The notes: a model not told the origin generated them from the sequence alone. 64,000 nucleotides of DNA from CANLBN01 sp965230205 (GCA_965230205.1 OZ245996.1:1364001-1428000), one strand, 5' to 3'. Shown: positions 25,937-34,842, counted from the first letter of the stretch. A program made the numbers and translations.

Positions 25937-26048
25937 TAAAGAATAGCCTTGCTGTTATTGAATAGTTAATCGAGCAAGGCATTCTATAGGATTTTTGTGT
26001 GCTTAACCCTGAAAAAATGGCTAATTAAGATTTTTAATAATTTAGTGC

Positions 26049-27443
26049 TTAACCAGCCATTTGTTTAGCGATGACTTCTAGCTCCTCGCTGGCATCCATT
26101 AGCTTATCAATCGCTTCTCGTGCCGCTTCCGGTTCAACATGTAGACGTTCAAAAACGCTATCAGGTATTTTACCGCTGGCAGTGCCCATTACTAGGCCGC
26201 GTTCTTGCAGCAGCTTATTCGATAAAAAGAGTAGTAGTGCGTAAGGCCAGTCTTCACCATCATATTCTGGGTCACTTTGGTGGCGCAAGGCGTTACAAAT
26301 GGTATCCGGCATATGCCAAAAACCCATTAGCCAGCAGGCCAGTTGATTGCGATCCACACCGATGATATGACGTTCTACCGATTGCACTGATGCTTGTGGA
26401 TTGGCATCAATATGTTGGCAAATAGATTGAAATTGGTTATTAAATACTTCAGCTGTTATTAAATAGCCAAAATTATTCAGTAATCCGGCAAGGTAAGCCG
26501 TACCAAAACTTGGCCGATGTTCTCGCGGGATACAGGTGACAAGAGACTCTGTTGCTGCTGCGACATAAACCGATTGTTGGAAGTAAGGCATACATCCGTG
26601 GGGACCATTTTTCGGCATTTTTAATGTATTGCCAAGTGCCAGACCCAGAGATAAGTTAAGTACCATATCAAAACCGAGTACTCGAACAATGGCATCGTGA
26701 ATAGATTTAATACTTCCAGGGGCTGAATAATAGGGTGATGCCGCCCAACTGACCACCTGTGCAGACAGGCTGGCGTCTAATTCAACTATATCGGTTAAAT
26801 CACTGATATCGGCGTGCGGATTAACGCGTAGCTTGATAATTTTTTCTGCAGTTGCGGGCAGAGGAGGAAACTCAAGCGTTTCTTCAAGGCGTTGCTTGAT
26901 ACGTAGCTCTGTAAATAAATTAACACTTGATTCAATATTGGCTCGGTCGCCTTCAGGGTCGGTTGGTGCTTCTAACTTCGATAAAGGTGCAGCAATGGCA
27001 CTCACTTTCGCATCCCCTAACAGTTGGCGAAAATTCTTTTGTTCTAGCTGGATGAATTGGCTCGCGACACCTACATCGAGATAAACCGTTTTGTATTTCA
27101 ATAAGGTTTCATCAACAATCGTGGGTAAGTTATTCAAGCCAGGTAATGCAGGGAGTGCGCTAACTCCGGACTTTTCCATAAACTTCTTCAATTCTTCGCC
27201 GGTGAGTGCTTCATGTTCAGATTGAAAGGCTTCATTAACTTGTTGAATATCCAGTAGGGTGTCATTGCGAGTAATAGCGATTAGCTTATCGCCATTGGTA
27301 TTTTTCAAAGCGATTGCTCGTGCCACATTGTAAGGCCTGAGCTCTACAACATCGCTATTATTGGGCTGACTCACGGTTTCCGTTAATGAATAAGGCACCT
27401 TTTGATCTTCAAGTAGACGTTCGATATTTGAAGGGACTGACAC
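26049..27443 (-). CDS. YbaK-like and HDOD domain protein
   Basis: A 464-residue two-domain protein. Residues 1-150 resemble the YbaK/ProX aminoacyl-tRNA deacylase fold: VARAIALKNTNGDKLIAITR and PALPGLNNLPTIVDETLL. Residues about 185-400 are an HDOD domain, beginning LEFPPLPATAEKIIKLRVNP and including DASLSAQVVSWAASPYYS and DAIVRVLGFDMVLNLSLGLA. HDOD proteins relate to HD phosphohydrolases but lack the metal site and act in signalling. The YbaK part may be only a ligand-binding scaffold. A 298-bp gap separates it from the sigma-factor gene. The function is unknown. Confidence 0.85.
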   Translation of the reverse strand: MSVPSNIERLLEDQKVPYSLTETVSQPNNSDVVELRPYNVARAIALKNTNGDKLIAITRNDTLLDIQQVNEAFQSEHEALTGEELKKFMEKSGVSALPALPGLNNLPTIVDETLLKYKTVYLDVGVASQFIQLEQKNFRQLLGDAKVSAIAAPLSKLEAPTDPEGDRANIESSVNLFTELRIKQRLEETLEFPPLPATAEKIIKLRVNPHADISDLTDIVELDASLSAQVVSWAASPYYSAPGSIKSIHDAIVRVLGFDMVLNLSLGLALGNTLKMPKNGPHGCMPYFQQSVYVAAATESLVTCIPREHRPSFGTAYLAGLLNNFGYLITAEVFNNQFQSICQHIDANPQASVQSVERHIIGVDRNQLACWLMGFWHMPDTICNALRHQSDPEYDGEDWPYALLLFLSNKLLQERGLVMGTASGKIPDSVFERLHVEPEAAREAIDKLMDASEELEVIAKQMAG

Positions 27444-27741
27444 AGATTGACTCCTAGAATTTGAGGCTAAACTAACTCTTTTCAGTGTAGTCCAAAAAAA
27501 TTGAGAAGGAAGTTAGGAGGTGGTGATTGGAGATCGATACATAGATATAAAAGTTATAAAAGAACAGCTACTGCTTAAATTTCTTCTATTCCTTTATATC
27601 TTATAAGAGCTTTATCGAGTTTTTGTAGTAAGACAATGGATTGGCTGAGTTAATATTTCTTATCAGAGCTGCATTACCTTAACATTCTGAAGATGCTATT
27701 ATTTTTTGTATATAAAAATAATATCTAATAACTGAATTGCT

Positions 27742-28263
27742 ATGTCTGATCATGAACGAATAGAAAGTTACCTAAAGCGACTTTTAGGTTATGCAATGAG
27801 CTTAGTACGGCACCGTGAAGAAGCGCATGATCTCGTGCAAGAGAGTGTTTTAAAAGCATTGAGCGCGAAGAAGGTCCCGAAAGATGAACCTGCATACCGG
27901 GCATGGCTGTTTCGTATTTTAAGGAATTTATTTCTCGAACGCAGCCGAAACGAAAACAGGCGGGCCAGCATTATAGAGTTGCTTATCGAAGAACCTGAGA
28001 TAGAACATTCGTCTCCAGCACTGTTTGATCGAATTACAATAGAGCGCACGCTACAAACCTTATCGGCCGATCATCATGAAATACTTGCCCTGATAGATAT
28101 TGCTGGGTTTACCTATTCAGAGGCTGCTGCTTTACTCGATGTGCCAGTGGGTACTGTAATGAGCCGGGTGAGTCGTGCCCGTGAAGCTTTACTTAAACAG
28201 CTAACCGCAAAAAAAATAAAACCGGCTAGGGCGGCATTACCGTTGGAGCAATTTAATGACTAA
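27742..28263 (+). CDS. ECF-family RNA polymerase sigma factor
   Basis: Extracytoplasmic-function sigma factor of 173 residues. Region 2 (about 10-75) has HREEAHDLVQESVLKAL and AWLFRILRNLFLERSR for -10 recognition. Region 4 (about 105-155) has HHEILALIDIAGFTYSEAAA and VPVGTVMSRVSRAREALL, the -35-binding helix-turn-helix. Regions 1 and 3 are absent, as expected. The stop overlaps the start of the anti-sigma gene by 8 bp. Downstream lie a sulfite dehydrogenase and a cytochrome. In Sinorhizobium meliloti an ECF factor (RpoE4) controls the SorT sulfite dehydrogenase, so an analogous link is plausible here. Confidence 0.92.
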   Translation: MSDHERIESYLKRLLGYAMSLVRHREEAHDLVQESVLKALSAKKVPKDEPAYRAWLFRILRNLFLERSRNENRRASIIELLIEEPEIEHSSPALFDRITIERTLQTLSADHHEILALIDIAGFTYSEAAALLDVPVGTVMSRVSRAREALLKQLTAKKIKPARAALPLEQFND

Positions 28264-29047
28264 ATACCGCCCATCGTGGGAGACTCTCAACGCTTTTGTT
28301 GATGGTGAGCTTTCTGCAAGTGAAGAGCATCGTGTTAAACAAGCAATAGAAGACGACAGCCATGTCGCAGAAGATGTTGCACAGTTGCGTGAGGCGAAAT
28401 TAGCAGTTTCTTCAACACTTAACTCTCTCGCGATGAATACAGTGACTATTCGGAAGCCTGAGTCTTCACGCAGGCCAGTCATGTTCCTTTCTATTAGTGC
28501 ATTGGCAGCCTGTTTATTAGTGGGTGTTTTGCTATGGCTGCAGGTGGGCAGTAAAACCTTGCCGGTTTTTGTCCAAGAAGCCCATGTGGCGCACTTGGAT
28601 TGGCTTGAGGCACAAAAAAATAATCCTCATATAAAAGCGCATGAAATTGTAAAAACAGGTTCTATAGCCAATGGTATGTTCATTCCTGATTTGGGTGATG
28701 TTTCATTGCGGTTGGAATATTTTGAATCAATTACTATTAGTGAGCAATCGGCTATCCATCTTGGTTACCTTGGTAGTAAAGGCTGCGTTGTTAGTTTGAT
28801 CAGTTGGCCAGCCGACGAAGAATCGTCCTCACATCTTATTACCGTGGGTGACGGTGAGAGACAAAGCTATTTCTGGCAGGTGGGAGACTGGCGTTACATT
28901 ATGCTAGCATCACGTATGCCCTTGGCTAGACGAGCATTAACCGCACATGTTCTCTATGATCTAACGTTAAAAAAGCGCTCCCTGTCATTGCCTGATCAGC
29001 AACAATTATTGGCAAGTCGTGCCGCCAACCCCCCTTGTGCAGCATAA
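28256..29047 (+). CDS. Membrane anti-sigma factor
   Basis: Encodes 263 residues. The N-terminal cytoplasmic part (about 1-70) has WETLNAFVDGELSASEEHRV, the anti-sigma domain pattern seen in zinc-less members of the group, and the chain crosses the membrane once near 75-95 (VMFLSISALAACLLVGVLLW). About 165 residues then lie in the periplasm and contain three cysteine-bearing spots, including GSKGCVVS and the C-terminal PPCAA. It should hold the upstream sigma factor until a periplasmic signal arrives. Translation is coupled by ATGACTAA overlap. Confidence 0.85.
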   Translation: MTKYRPSWETLNAFVDGELSASEEHRVKQAIEDDSHVAEDVAQLREAKLAVSSTLNSLAMNTVTIRKPESSRRPVMFLSISALAACLLVGVLLWLQVGSKTLPVFVQEAHVAHLDWLEAQKNNPHIKAHEIVKTGSIANGMFIPDLGDVSLRLEYFESITISEQSAIHLGYLGSKGCVVSLISWPADEESSSHLITVGDGERQSYFWQVGDWRYIMLASRMPLARRALTAHVLYDLTLKKRSLSLPDQQQLLASRAANPPCAA

Positions 29048-29086
29048 ATTTAATGGTAAAAGGAATAAATTAGCTCTTTCACGCAT

Positions 29087-29144
29087 TTCCTCTTCCTCAT
29101 CTGCGATAACAATAATATGCAGAGAATAATAATAGGAAGAGGAA
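29087..29144 (+). promoter_or_regulatory. Hairpin covering the ribosome site of the sulfite dehydrogenase gene
   Basis: TTCCTCTTCCT at 29087-29097 is perfectly complementary to AGGAAGAGGAA at 29134-29144, and inside it TCTGC (29100-29104) pairs with GCAGA (29119-29123). The right arm is also the Shine-Dalgarno sequence of the gene starting at 29151. If folded in the message, ribosome entry would be blocked. Whether a protein, small RNA or temperature opens it is unknown. Confidence 0.6.
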
Positions 29145-29150
29145 GCGTCT

Positions 29151-30464
29151 ATGGCGAAGAAGCAACATGAAAGAGGTATTTGTGAACTTTATCAGGAAGA
29201 CCCTGATAAAGCAGATTATGAAATTTTTGGGCGAGTGGCTAACCCTGACCGACGTGGTTTTCTTAAGAAAGCGGGTCTTGCGGCTATGGGGGCAGCGATT
29301 GGTGCGAACATCCCCATGCATCAAAATATGCCTGCCGGGTTAATTCCGTCAGCGATTGCAGACAGCCTAGAAAACTTTGAGATTAAGGGTAAAGATGGGC
29401 TAACCGTTCTTAATGATCGCCCTGTGAATGCCGAGACTCCACCTCACCTATTGAATGATGACGTTACTCCAAACTCACGCCATTTCGTGCGCAATAACGG
29501 TATCGTGCCAGAAATGGCAAATAAGATGGATGCTTCTGGGTGGACATTAACCGTTGACGGAGAAGTTAACAAACCCCTTAAATTGACACTTGATGATTTG
29601 CGTAAAAACTTTGAAACCGTGAAGCTTAAGTTACAAATCGAGTGTGGTGGCAATGGGCGTGCTGCTTTTAACCCACCGGCTAAAGGTAACCAATGGACAT
29701 TGGGTGCAATCGGTAATTCAGAATGGACGGGTGTGCGCTACAAAGATATTTTGGAAGCTGCGGGCCTTAAATCTAATGCTATTTACACCGCACATTACAG
29801 TATGGATGGACACCTCTCGGGTAACCCAGACAAATTGCCTATTTCACGAGGCGTTCCCATTGCTAAAGCACTTGAGCCTCATTCAATCATTGCCTTTGAA
29901 ATGAATGGTGAACCCATTCCGACCATGCATGGTTTTCCTGTGCGAACGATTTGTCCAGGCTGGCCTGGTTCTACATCACAGAAATGGTTAAGTCGTATTC
30001 AAATTCGGGATCAAGTACATGATGGCCCGAAAATGACAGGTACCTCTTATCGAGTCCCTGGTTACAACGTAGCTCCCGGTACAAAGGTACCTAAAAAAGA
30101 TTTTCAGATTATTGAATCCATGCCGGTGAAATCACTCATTACCTCCCATCAAACCGGTGTGTCTCTTTCAAGTAATAGTATGGAGATTGCTGGTCATGCC
30201 TGGGCGGGTGATAACAGTGTAAAAGAAGTACATGTGAGTATGGACTTCGGTGCTACCTGGATAAAAGCTGCGTTATCCGATGCCCCCAATCCTTTTTCAT
30301 GGCAGCGTTGGCGTGCCAAATTAACGTTTCCTGTTAAGGGATATTACGAAGTTTGGGCGCGTGCGACTGATGACCAAGGCGTCATGCAACCTTTTTCTAT
30401 TAATTGGAATCCGAAAGGTTACTTAAATAACTCGATGCATCGTATCGCAGTGACAGTAGTTTAG
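29151..30464 (+). CDS. Molybdopterin sulfite dehydrogenase, SorA/SoxC-like
   Basis: Periplasmic molybdoenzyme of 437 residues that most likely oxidises sulfite to sulfate. The Tat signal is RRGFLKKAGLAAMG near residues 34-47. The molybdenum-binding Cys 165 lies in LQIECGGNGRA, the counterpart of CSGNGR in the family. Other signatures are WTGVRYKDI, the HGFPVRTICPGWPG stretch and, in the C-terminal dimerisation domain, EIAGHAWAGDNSVKEVHVS. The next gene codes a cytochrome that can accept its electrons. SoxC and SorA both belong to this family; absence of soxD and other sox genes favours SorA. Expression may be restrained by a hairpin over its ribosome site. Confidence 0.9.
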   Translation: MAKKQHERGICELYQEDPDKADYEIFGRVANPDRRGFLKKAGLAAMGAAIGANIPMHQNMPAGLIPSAIADSLENFEIKGKDGLTVLNDRPVNAETPPHLLNDDVTPNSRHFVRNNGIVPEMANKMDASGWTLTVDGEVNKPLKLTLDDLRKNFETVKLKLQIECGGNGRAAFNPPAKGNQWTLGAIGNSEWTGVRYKDILEAAGLKSNAIYTAHYSMDGHLSGNPDKLPISRGVPIAKALEPHSIIAFEMNGEPIPTMHGFPVRTICPGWPGSTSQKWLSRIQIRDQVHDGPKMTGTSYRVPGYNVAPGTKVPKKDFQIIESMPVKSLITSHQTGVSLSSNSMEIAGHAWAGDNSVKEVHVSMDFGATWIKAALSDAPNPFSWQRWRAKLTFPVKGYYEVWARATDDQGVMQPFSINWNPKGYLNNSMHRIAVTVV

Positions 30465-30475
30465 CTTTCTTCCTT

Positions 30476-30522
30476 GCCATGCTTTCTTATCTCTTTTATT
30501 AGAGAGAGGCATGGCTTTTTTT
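30476..30522 (+). terminator. Intercistronic terminator between the sulfite dehydrogenase and cytochrome genes
   Basis: GCCATGC at 30476-30482 pairs with GCATGGC at 30509-30515; the C/T-rich 5' arm and the AGAGAGAG segment lengthen the stem, and seven T follow at 30516-30522. It looks like a rho-independent terminator inside the operon and would reduce cytochrome transcription relative to the dehydrogenase. Confidence 0.7.
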
Positions 30523-30527
30523 GGAAA

Positions 30528-31226
30528 ATGTTGAGAGGCATGATGATTCGATTTATTTTATGTGTAGTTTTTTTTATTAGTTCTTCGTTGGCTGTCGTAA
30601 AGTCATTGGCTGACCCTATTGAACCTGTATTACTGAAAGCCGATATTGGTGCAGGTCAGAAGGCTTTTCAACAATGCGTTGGTTGCCATACAACTAAGCA
30701 GAACGAAGGTATTCGTATTGGGCCCAATCTCTGGGAGGTGGCTGAACGTAAAATTGGTGGAGCCAAAGACTTTAATTATTCAGAAGCATTTAAAAAGCTG
30801 AAAGGCAATTGGGATTACCCAACACTTAATGCTTTTTTGAGTAATCCAGCTAAGTTTGCTCCTGGTACTCGAATGGTTATTGCTGGGATTCAAAACGATG
30901 AACAGCGTACCAACTTAATTGCTTATCTTTATACTCTGAGTAATAGTTCAGCGTTAGCAGCAAGCAGTTCAACAGCTGTGCCACCACCGGCAAGTGACCC
31001 ATTTGGTAAAGACTGGCCACAAGGTGAGGGGCGAGACGTTACGGGTTACAGTTGCAGTGTTTGTCACTCTCTGGCGATCGTTAAGCAACAAGGCTTGAGT
31101 TACGAGAGCTGGGATGAGCTGATTGAATGGATGGTTGATGAGCAGGGTATGGATCCATTACCAGAGGATAAATTAAAATCTGTGCTGGGATATTTGAGTA
31201 CACATTTTAATGAAGAGCGTCAGTGA
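30528..31226 (+). CDS. Two-haem cytochrome c (SorB-like electron acceptor)
   Basis: Exported cytochrome with about 232 residues. The signal peptide core is FILCVVFFISSS. The first haem domain has CVGCH at about 50-54 and a candidate Met ligand in PGTRMVIAG, as in small class I cytochromes. After a Ser/Ala/Pro linker the second has CSVCH near 176-180 and the WDELIEWMVDEQGM pattern typical of SorB, the cytochrome subunit of sulfite dehydrogenase. The start could be ATG 30528, 30540 or 30543; GAGAGG precedes the last two. The likely role is to carry electrons from the molybdoenzyme to the respiratory chain. Confidence 0.85.
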   Translation: MLRGMMIRFILCVVFFISSSLAVVKSLADPIEPVLLKADIGAGQKAFQQCVGCHTTKQNEGIRIGPNLWEVAERKIGGAKDFNYSEAFKKLKGNWDYPTLNAFLSNPAKFAPGTRMVIAGIQNDEQRTNLIAYLYTLSNSSALAASSSTAVPPPASDPFGKDWPQGEGRDVTGYSCSVCHSLAIVKQQGLSYESWDELIEWMVDEQGMDPLPEDKLKSVLGYLSTHFNEERQ

Positions 31227-31248
31227 CGGTCATCGGTGATATTTGCTT

Positions 31249-33354
31249 TTAAGCTTGGGCAAATTGTTCACTATGGCCAATCCAACGATCAATTAGCTGT
31301 TTAACTACAGCGGGGTCTTCTTCCAGCAAGTGTTTAGCTTGTTCATGGATTTGGGGCATCAAGCCCATATCTCGCTGTAAGTCCGCCAGTTTAAAGGCGA
31401 TGTCGCCGGTTTGGCGAGTGCCTAATACTTCTCCAGGGCCGCGAAGTTTAAGGTCGATTTCAGCAATACGAAAACCATCGCTGGTTTCCCTCATAGCTTG
31501 AAGTCTGGCTTTACCATTTTGTGACAGAGCATCCCCGTACAATAAAACACAATGGCTGGCAGTTGTGCCGCGGCCTACTCGACCTCGCAACTGGTGCAAT
31601 TGGGCTAAGCCTAAACGCTCTGGGTTTTCTATCACCATAAGGCTGGCATTGGGCACATCAACACCCACTTCAATGACGGTGGTTGCCACCAATAGTTGAA
31701 CATCTCCAGCCTTAAAAGCCGACATAATACTTTCTTTTTCTTTTGGCTTGAGGCGCCCATGAATTAAGCCAATATTCAACTCGGTTAATTGTTCCTGCAA
31801 CTTGGTGGCAGTATCTTCAGCGGCTTCGGCTGATAAGGTTTCTGATTGTTCTATCAACGTACATACCCAATAAGCCTGGCGCCCCTCGGCACAAGCATGG
31901 CGAATACGCTCAATGACGTCGGGCCGGCGTTTCTGGCTGATGACGACGGTTTCAACCGGCTGGCGGCCTTTGGGTAATTCGTCAAGGATGGAGTAATCCA
32001 GGTCAGCGTAGGCACTCATGGCGAGTGTTCTTGGAATGGGGGTGGCTGTCATAATTAATTGATGAGGTGTTTGTTTTCCTCCTTTGCCTTTATCCCTGAG
32101 CTGCAGGCGTTGATGCACGCCAAAGCGATGCTGTTCATCTATGATCACAAGGGCGAGATCATGGAAGATAACATCTTCCTGAAATAAGGCGTGAGTACCC
32201 ACCACCATTTGAGCCGTTCCCTCAGCGATGGCCGCTAGTTGTTCTCTTCTTTCGGAGACTTTTTGTTTGCCACTCAGCCAGTTTACTTGAATGCCCAGCG
32301 GAGCTAACCAGTTGGTGAAGCTGGCTCGGTGTTGCTCAGCTAATATGTCAGTGGGTGCCATTAAGGCAACCTGTTTGTTGCTCGCAATTGCCTGTAGGGC
32401 TGCAAGAGCGGCAACAATCGTTTTGCCCGCGCCTACATCCCCTTGAAGTAGGCGCATCATCGGTATGGCTTTCGCAATATCAGTGCTGATTTCCTCACTC
32501 ACTCGTTGCTGAGCAGTCGTCAGGTCAAAAGGTAGTGAATCAACAAATGGATCGATAACATTGCCAGAATCAGTCAATCGAGGAGCCTGCTGATCAAGCC
32601 GCCGATCTCGCAGGCGTAATAAGCTGAGCTGGTAGGCCGTCAATTCCTCAATAATTAAGTGTTCTTGATAAGGGTGTTGACCTTCTGTCAGTTGTTCAAG
32701 TGGCGCATCTTGAGGCGGGAAGTGTAGGTAATGTAGGCGTTCAAGCAAGGGTGTATCGCAGGAAGGAGAGTTATCCTTTGTCATTAAATCTGGCAACATC
32801 GCTGTTGAAGCCAGGTTAAATGCTTGTTCGATCAGTGTACGCAAACGAGGTTGGCTTATACCGTCAGTAGTACTGTAAGCTGGTGTTAGTGTTTGTTCCA
32901 ATGGCGGCGGCGTTTGTTCATTAAAGACTTGATATTCCGGGTGATAAATCTCCAAACCCGAAGCACCCGGCCTAGCCTCTCCATAACAGCGGAGGCGAGC
33001 ACCACTACTAAGCGCTTGTTTTTGTGCCGCTGAAAAATGATAAAACCGCAGTGTAATTGTGCCCGTCCCATCTTGAACACGGCATACGAGGCTGCGGCGC
33101 TTACCGAACACGACACTTGCTCCTCTTACTTCGCCTTCAATGACGGCAGCCTGAAACGGAAGCAAACTGCCTAGAGGTGTAATACGTGTGCGATCGACAT
33201 AGCGATAGGGGAGATGAAACAGTAAGTCTTGTAAGTTGTATAAGCCAAGTTTTTCAAGTCGAGTAGCCAGTTGTTTGCCGACACCTTTGAGTACGGTAAC
33301 CGGTTGTCTGTGAAGCAAAGGGGGTGAATAGGCTGTTTTGACCGGAGAATTCAT
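31249..33354 (-). CDS. recG: ATP-dependent DNA helicase RecG
   Basis: Branch-migrating helicase that rescues stalled replication forks, 701 residues, normal length. The N-terminal wedge domain contains LLFHLPYRYVDRT and an OB-fold. The helicase core has Walker A GDVGAGKTIVAALAA, DEQH box VIIDEQHRFGV, motif III MTATPIPRTLAMS and motif VI QLRGRVGRG. It ends with the family TROM-like tail. It is on the same strand as oxyR further upstream, the order known from Pseudomonas, but one unrelated gene lies between them. Confidence 0.97.
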   Translation of the reverse strand: MNSPVKTAYSPPLLHRQPVTVLKGVGKQLATRLEKLGLYNLQDLLFHLPYRYVDRTRITPLGSLLPFQAAVIEGEVRGASVVFGKRRSLVCRVQDGTGTITLRFYHFSAAQKQALSSGARLRCYGEARPGASGLEIYHPEYQVFNEQTPPPLEQTLTPAYSTTDGISQPRLRTLIEQAFNLASTAMLPDLMTKDNSPSCDTPLLERLHYLHFPPQDAPLEQLTEGQHPYQEHLIIEELTAYQLSLLRLRDRRLDQQAPRLTDSGNVIDPFVDSLPFDLTTAQQRVSEEISTDIAKAIPMMRLLQGDVGAGKTIVAALAALQAIASNKQVALMAPTDILAEQHRASFTNWLAPLGIQVNWLSGKQKVSERREQLAAIAEGTAQMVVGTHALFQEDVIFHDLALVIIDEQHRFGVHQRLQLRDKGKGGKQTPHQLIMTATPIPRTLAMSAYADLDYSILDELPKGRQPVETVVISQKRRPDVIERIRHACAEGRQAYWVCTLIEQSETLSAEAAEDTATKLQEQLTELNIGLIHGRLKPKEKESIMSAFKAGDVQLLVATTVIEVGVDVPNASLMVIENPERLGLAQLHQLRGRVGRGTTASHCVLLYGDALSQNGKARLQAMRETSDGFRIAEIDLKLRGPGEVLGTRQTGDIAFKLADLQRDMGLMPQIHEQAKHLLEEDPAVVKQLIDRWIGHSEQFAQA

Positions 33355-33436
33355 GGGTATATTGTGCCCAGAGATAATATCGGCTTCAAATAATACTGTA
33401 TAAATTAACAGTTGTCATCTAAGTCCATTTTCTTTC

Positions 33437-33880
33437 TTACAGTTTTTTTCCATCATTGATCAATCTGCGCACTTCATTAACTGTTTGATTGCCAAGTTCT
33501 GAAGGACAACCCCAGTAGTCAAATATACCATCTCGGTTGGTGTTTTGGCCGCAGGTAACAAACAAGCCTGTACCTAGTTTTGATTTTAGATGGTTCGCCA
33601 GCCAACCAATGAATCCACTGTTATCTTCACAGTCATCAAAATGGAATGAAAATATACAAAATAACTCCTTTGACTCATCCGTGCAGCGTACAAGCTGGCT
33701 CCAGACTTCATTATCTCGAACAAGACATAATGCATCTTGGTTAGCTTCTTGATTGAATTTATTTAATGGAAATTCTTCAAATGCGTATGTACCAGAATAA
33801 ACCTTGAAATCTGCTTTAGAAATAACTTTCCTAAGACGCTTTTCTGTTTGCTCTGGTGTTTCGTGACTTATTTGGACCAT
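33437..33880 (-). CDS. Small conserved protein of unknown function (possibly DUF6196)
   Basis: A 147-residue soluble protein. It opens HETPEQTEKRLRKVISKADF and contains LVRDNEVWSQLVRC and a Cys in FVTCGQNTNRDGIFDYWGCP. I recall similar proteins under the label DUF6196, but I am not certain. There is no signal peptide or membrane segment. It sits between oxyR and recG on the same strand, with 82 bp to recG and about 50 bp from oxyR, so the three may share a transcript. Its role is unknown. Confidence 0.65.
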   Translation of the reverse strand: MVQISHETPEQTEKRLRKVISKADFKVYSGTYAFEEFPLNKFNQEANQDALCLVRDNEVWSQLVRCTDESKELFCIFSFHFDDCEDNSGFIGWLANHLKSKLGTGLFVTCGQNTNRDGIFDYWGCPSELGNQTVNEVRRLINDGKKL

Positions 33881-33933
33881 TTTTATTTTTTGCTACGGAT
33901 AACATTCCTATTATGTTGGCAATAGGCCATAAA

Positions 33934-34842
33934 TTATACTTTTCTGCTATTAATAATGGCTTCACGCAATACATCAATCGCTTTATGTCGGGGAAAGCTG
34001 GCTCGCCATGCGAGAGCAACCGTTCGAGTCGCTTCGGTGTCTGCCAGTGGGCGTGTAATCAGTGAATCGGCTTCATAGCGACTAGTCGCAGCAGACTCAG
34101 GCAGTATGGTGATACCAATACCGGAGGCCACCATGTGCCTCAAGGTTTCTAAAGAGCTGCCTTCAGTGGCGGTGCGTATAGGGCTGGGGTCATCAGCTGA
34201 GGCGGTTTGAATATTCGGACAGGCTTCAAGAATTTGATCCCGAAAACAGTGGCCCGGACCTAATAGTAATACATTCTCATCCGCTAGATCGCTGGAAGAA
34301 ATACTTTCCTTGGCTGCCAGTGGATGTTTGGCAGGTAGAGAAACCACGAAGGGTTCTTCATATAATTTTTGTGTCACTACATCGGCTTCGGTAAAAGGTA
34401 AAGCAACAATAATGACGTCTAACTCACCTTTGCGTAACCGTTGGCGTAAGGTTGCGGTAAAACCTTCTTCAACATACAAGGGCATTTTAGGGGCGAGTGA
34501 TTGAAGCTCAGGAATAAATTCAGGAAAAAGGTAAGGGCCAATAGTGAAGATAGCCCCTACTTTTAAGGGACTGCCAAGCTGATCTTTACCGATACTGGCA
34601 ATATCCTTAATGGCTGATGCCTGCTCCAGTACTTTTTGGGCTTGGGCAACGACTTGCTCACCCATTGGCGTTGGGCTCACGCGAGTTTTAGAACGTTCGA
34701 ATAATGCGATATCGAGTTCATCTTCCAGTTTCTTTACCGCAACACTTAACGTGGGCTGAGAAACATGACAACGGTCGGCAGCACGACCGAAATGTTGTTC
34801 TTGTGAAAGCGTGACGATATAGCGTAATTCCGTTAGAGTCAT
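33934..34842 (-). CDS. oxyR: LysR-family peroxide sensor OxyR
   Basis: Transcription factor activated by hydrogen peroxide. The N-terminal helix-turn-helix reads TELRYIVTLSQEQHFGRAAD and SQPTLSVAVKKLEDEL. The regulatory domain keeps both redox cysteines in GHCFRDQILEACPN, which form a disulfide when oxidised. I place the start at ATG 34842 (MTLTELRYI), where family members begin; an in-frame upstream ATG at 34920 would add 26 atypical residues. Length from here is 302, as expected. It is divergent from recQ and upstream of recG on the same strand. Confidence 0.94.
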   Translation of the reverse strand: MTLTELRYIVTLSQEQHFGRAADRCHVSQPTLSVAVKKLEDELDIALFERSKTRVSPTPMGEQVVAQAQKVLEQASAIKDIASIGKDQLGSPLKVGAIFTIGPYLFPEFIPELQSLAPKMPLYVEEGFTATLRQRLRKGELDVIIVALPFTEADVVTQKLYEEPFVVSLPAKHPLAAKESISSSDLADENVLLLGPGHCFRDQILEACPNIQTASADDPSPIRTATEGSSLETLRHMVASGIGITILPESAATSRYEADSLITRPLADTEATRTVALAWRASFPRHKAIDVLREAIINSRKV

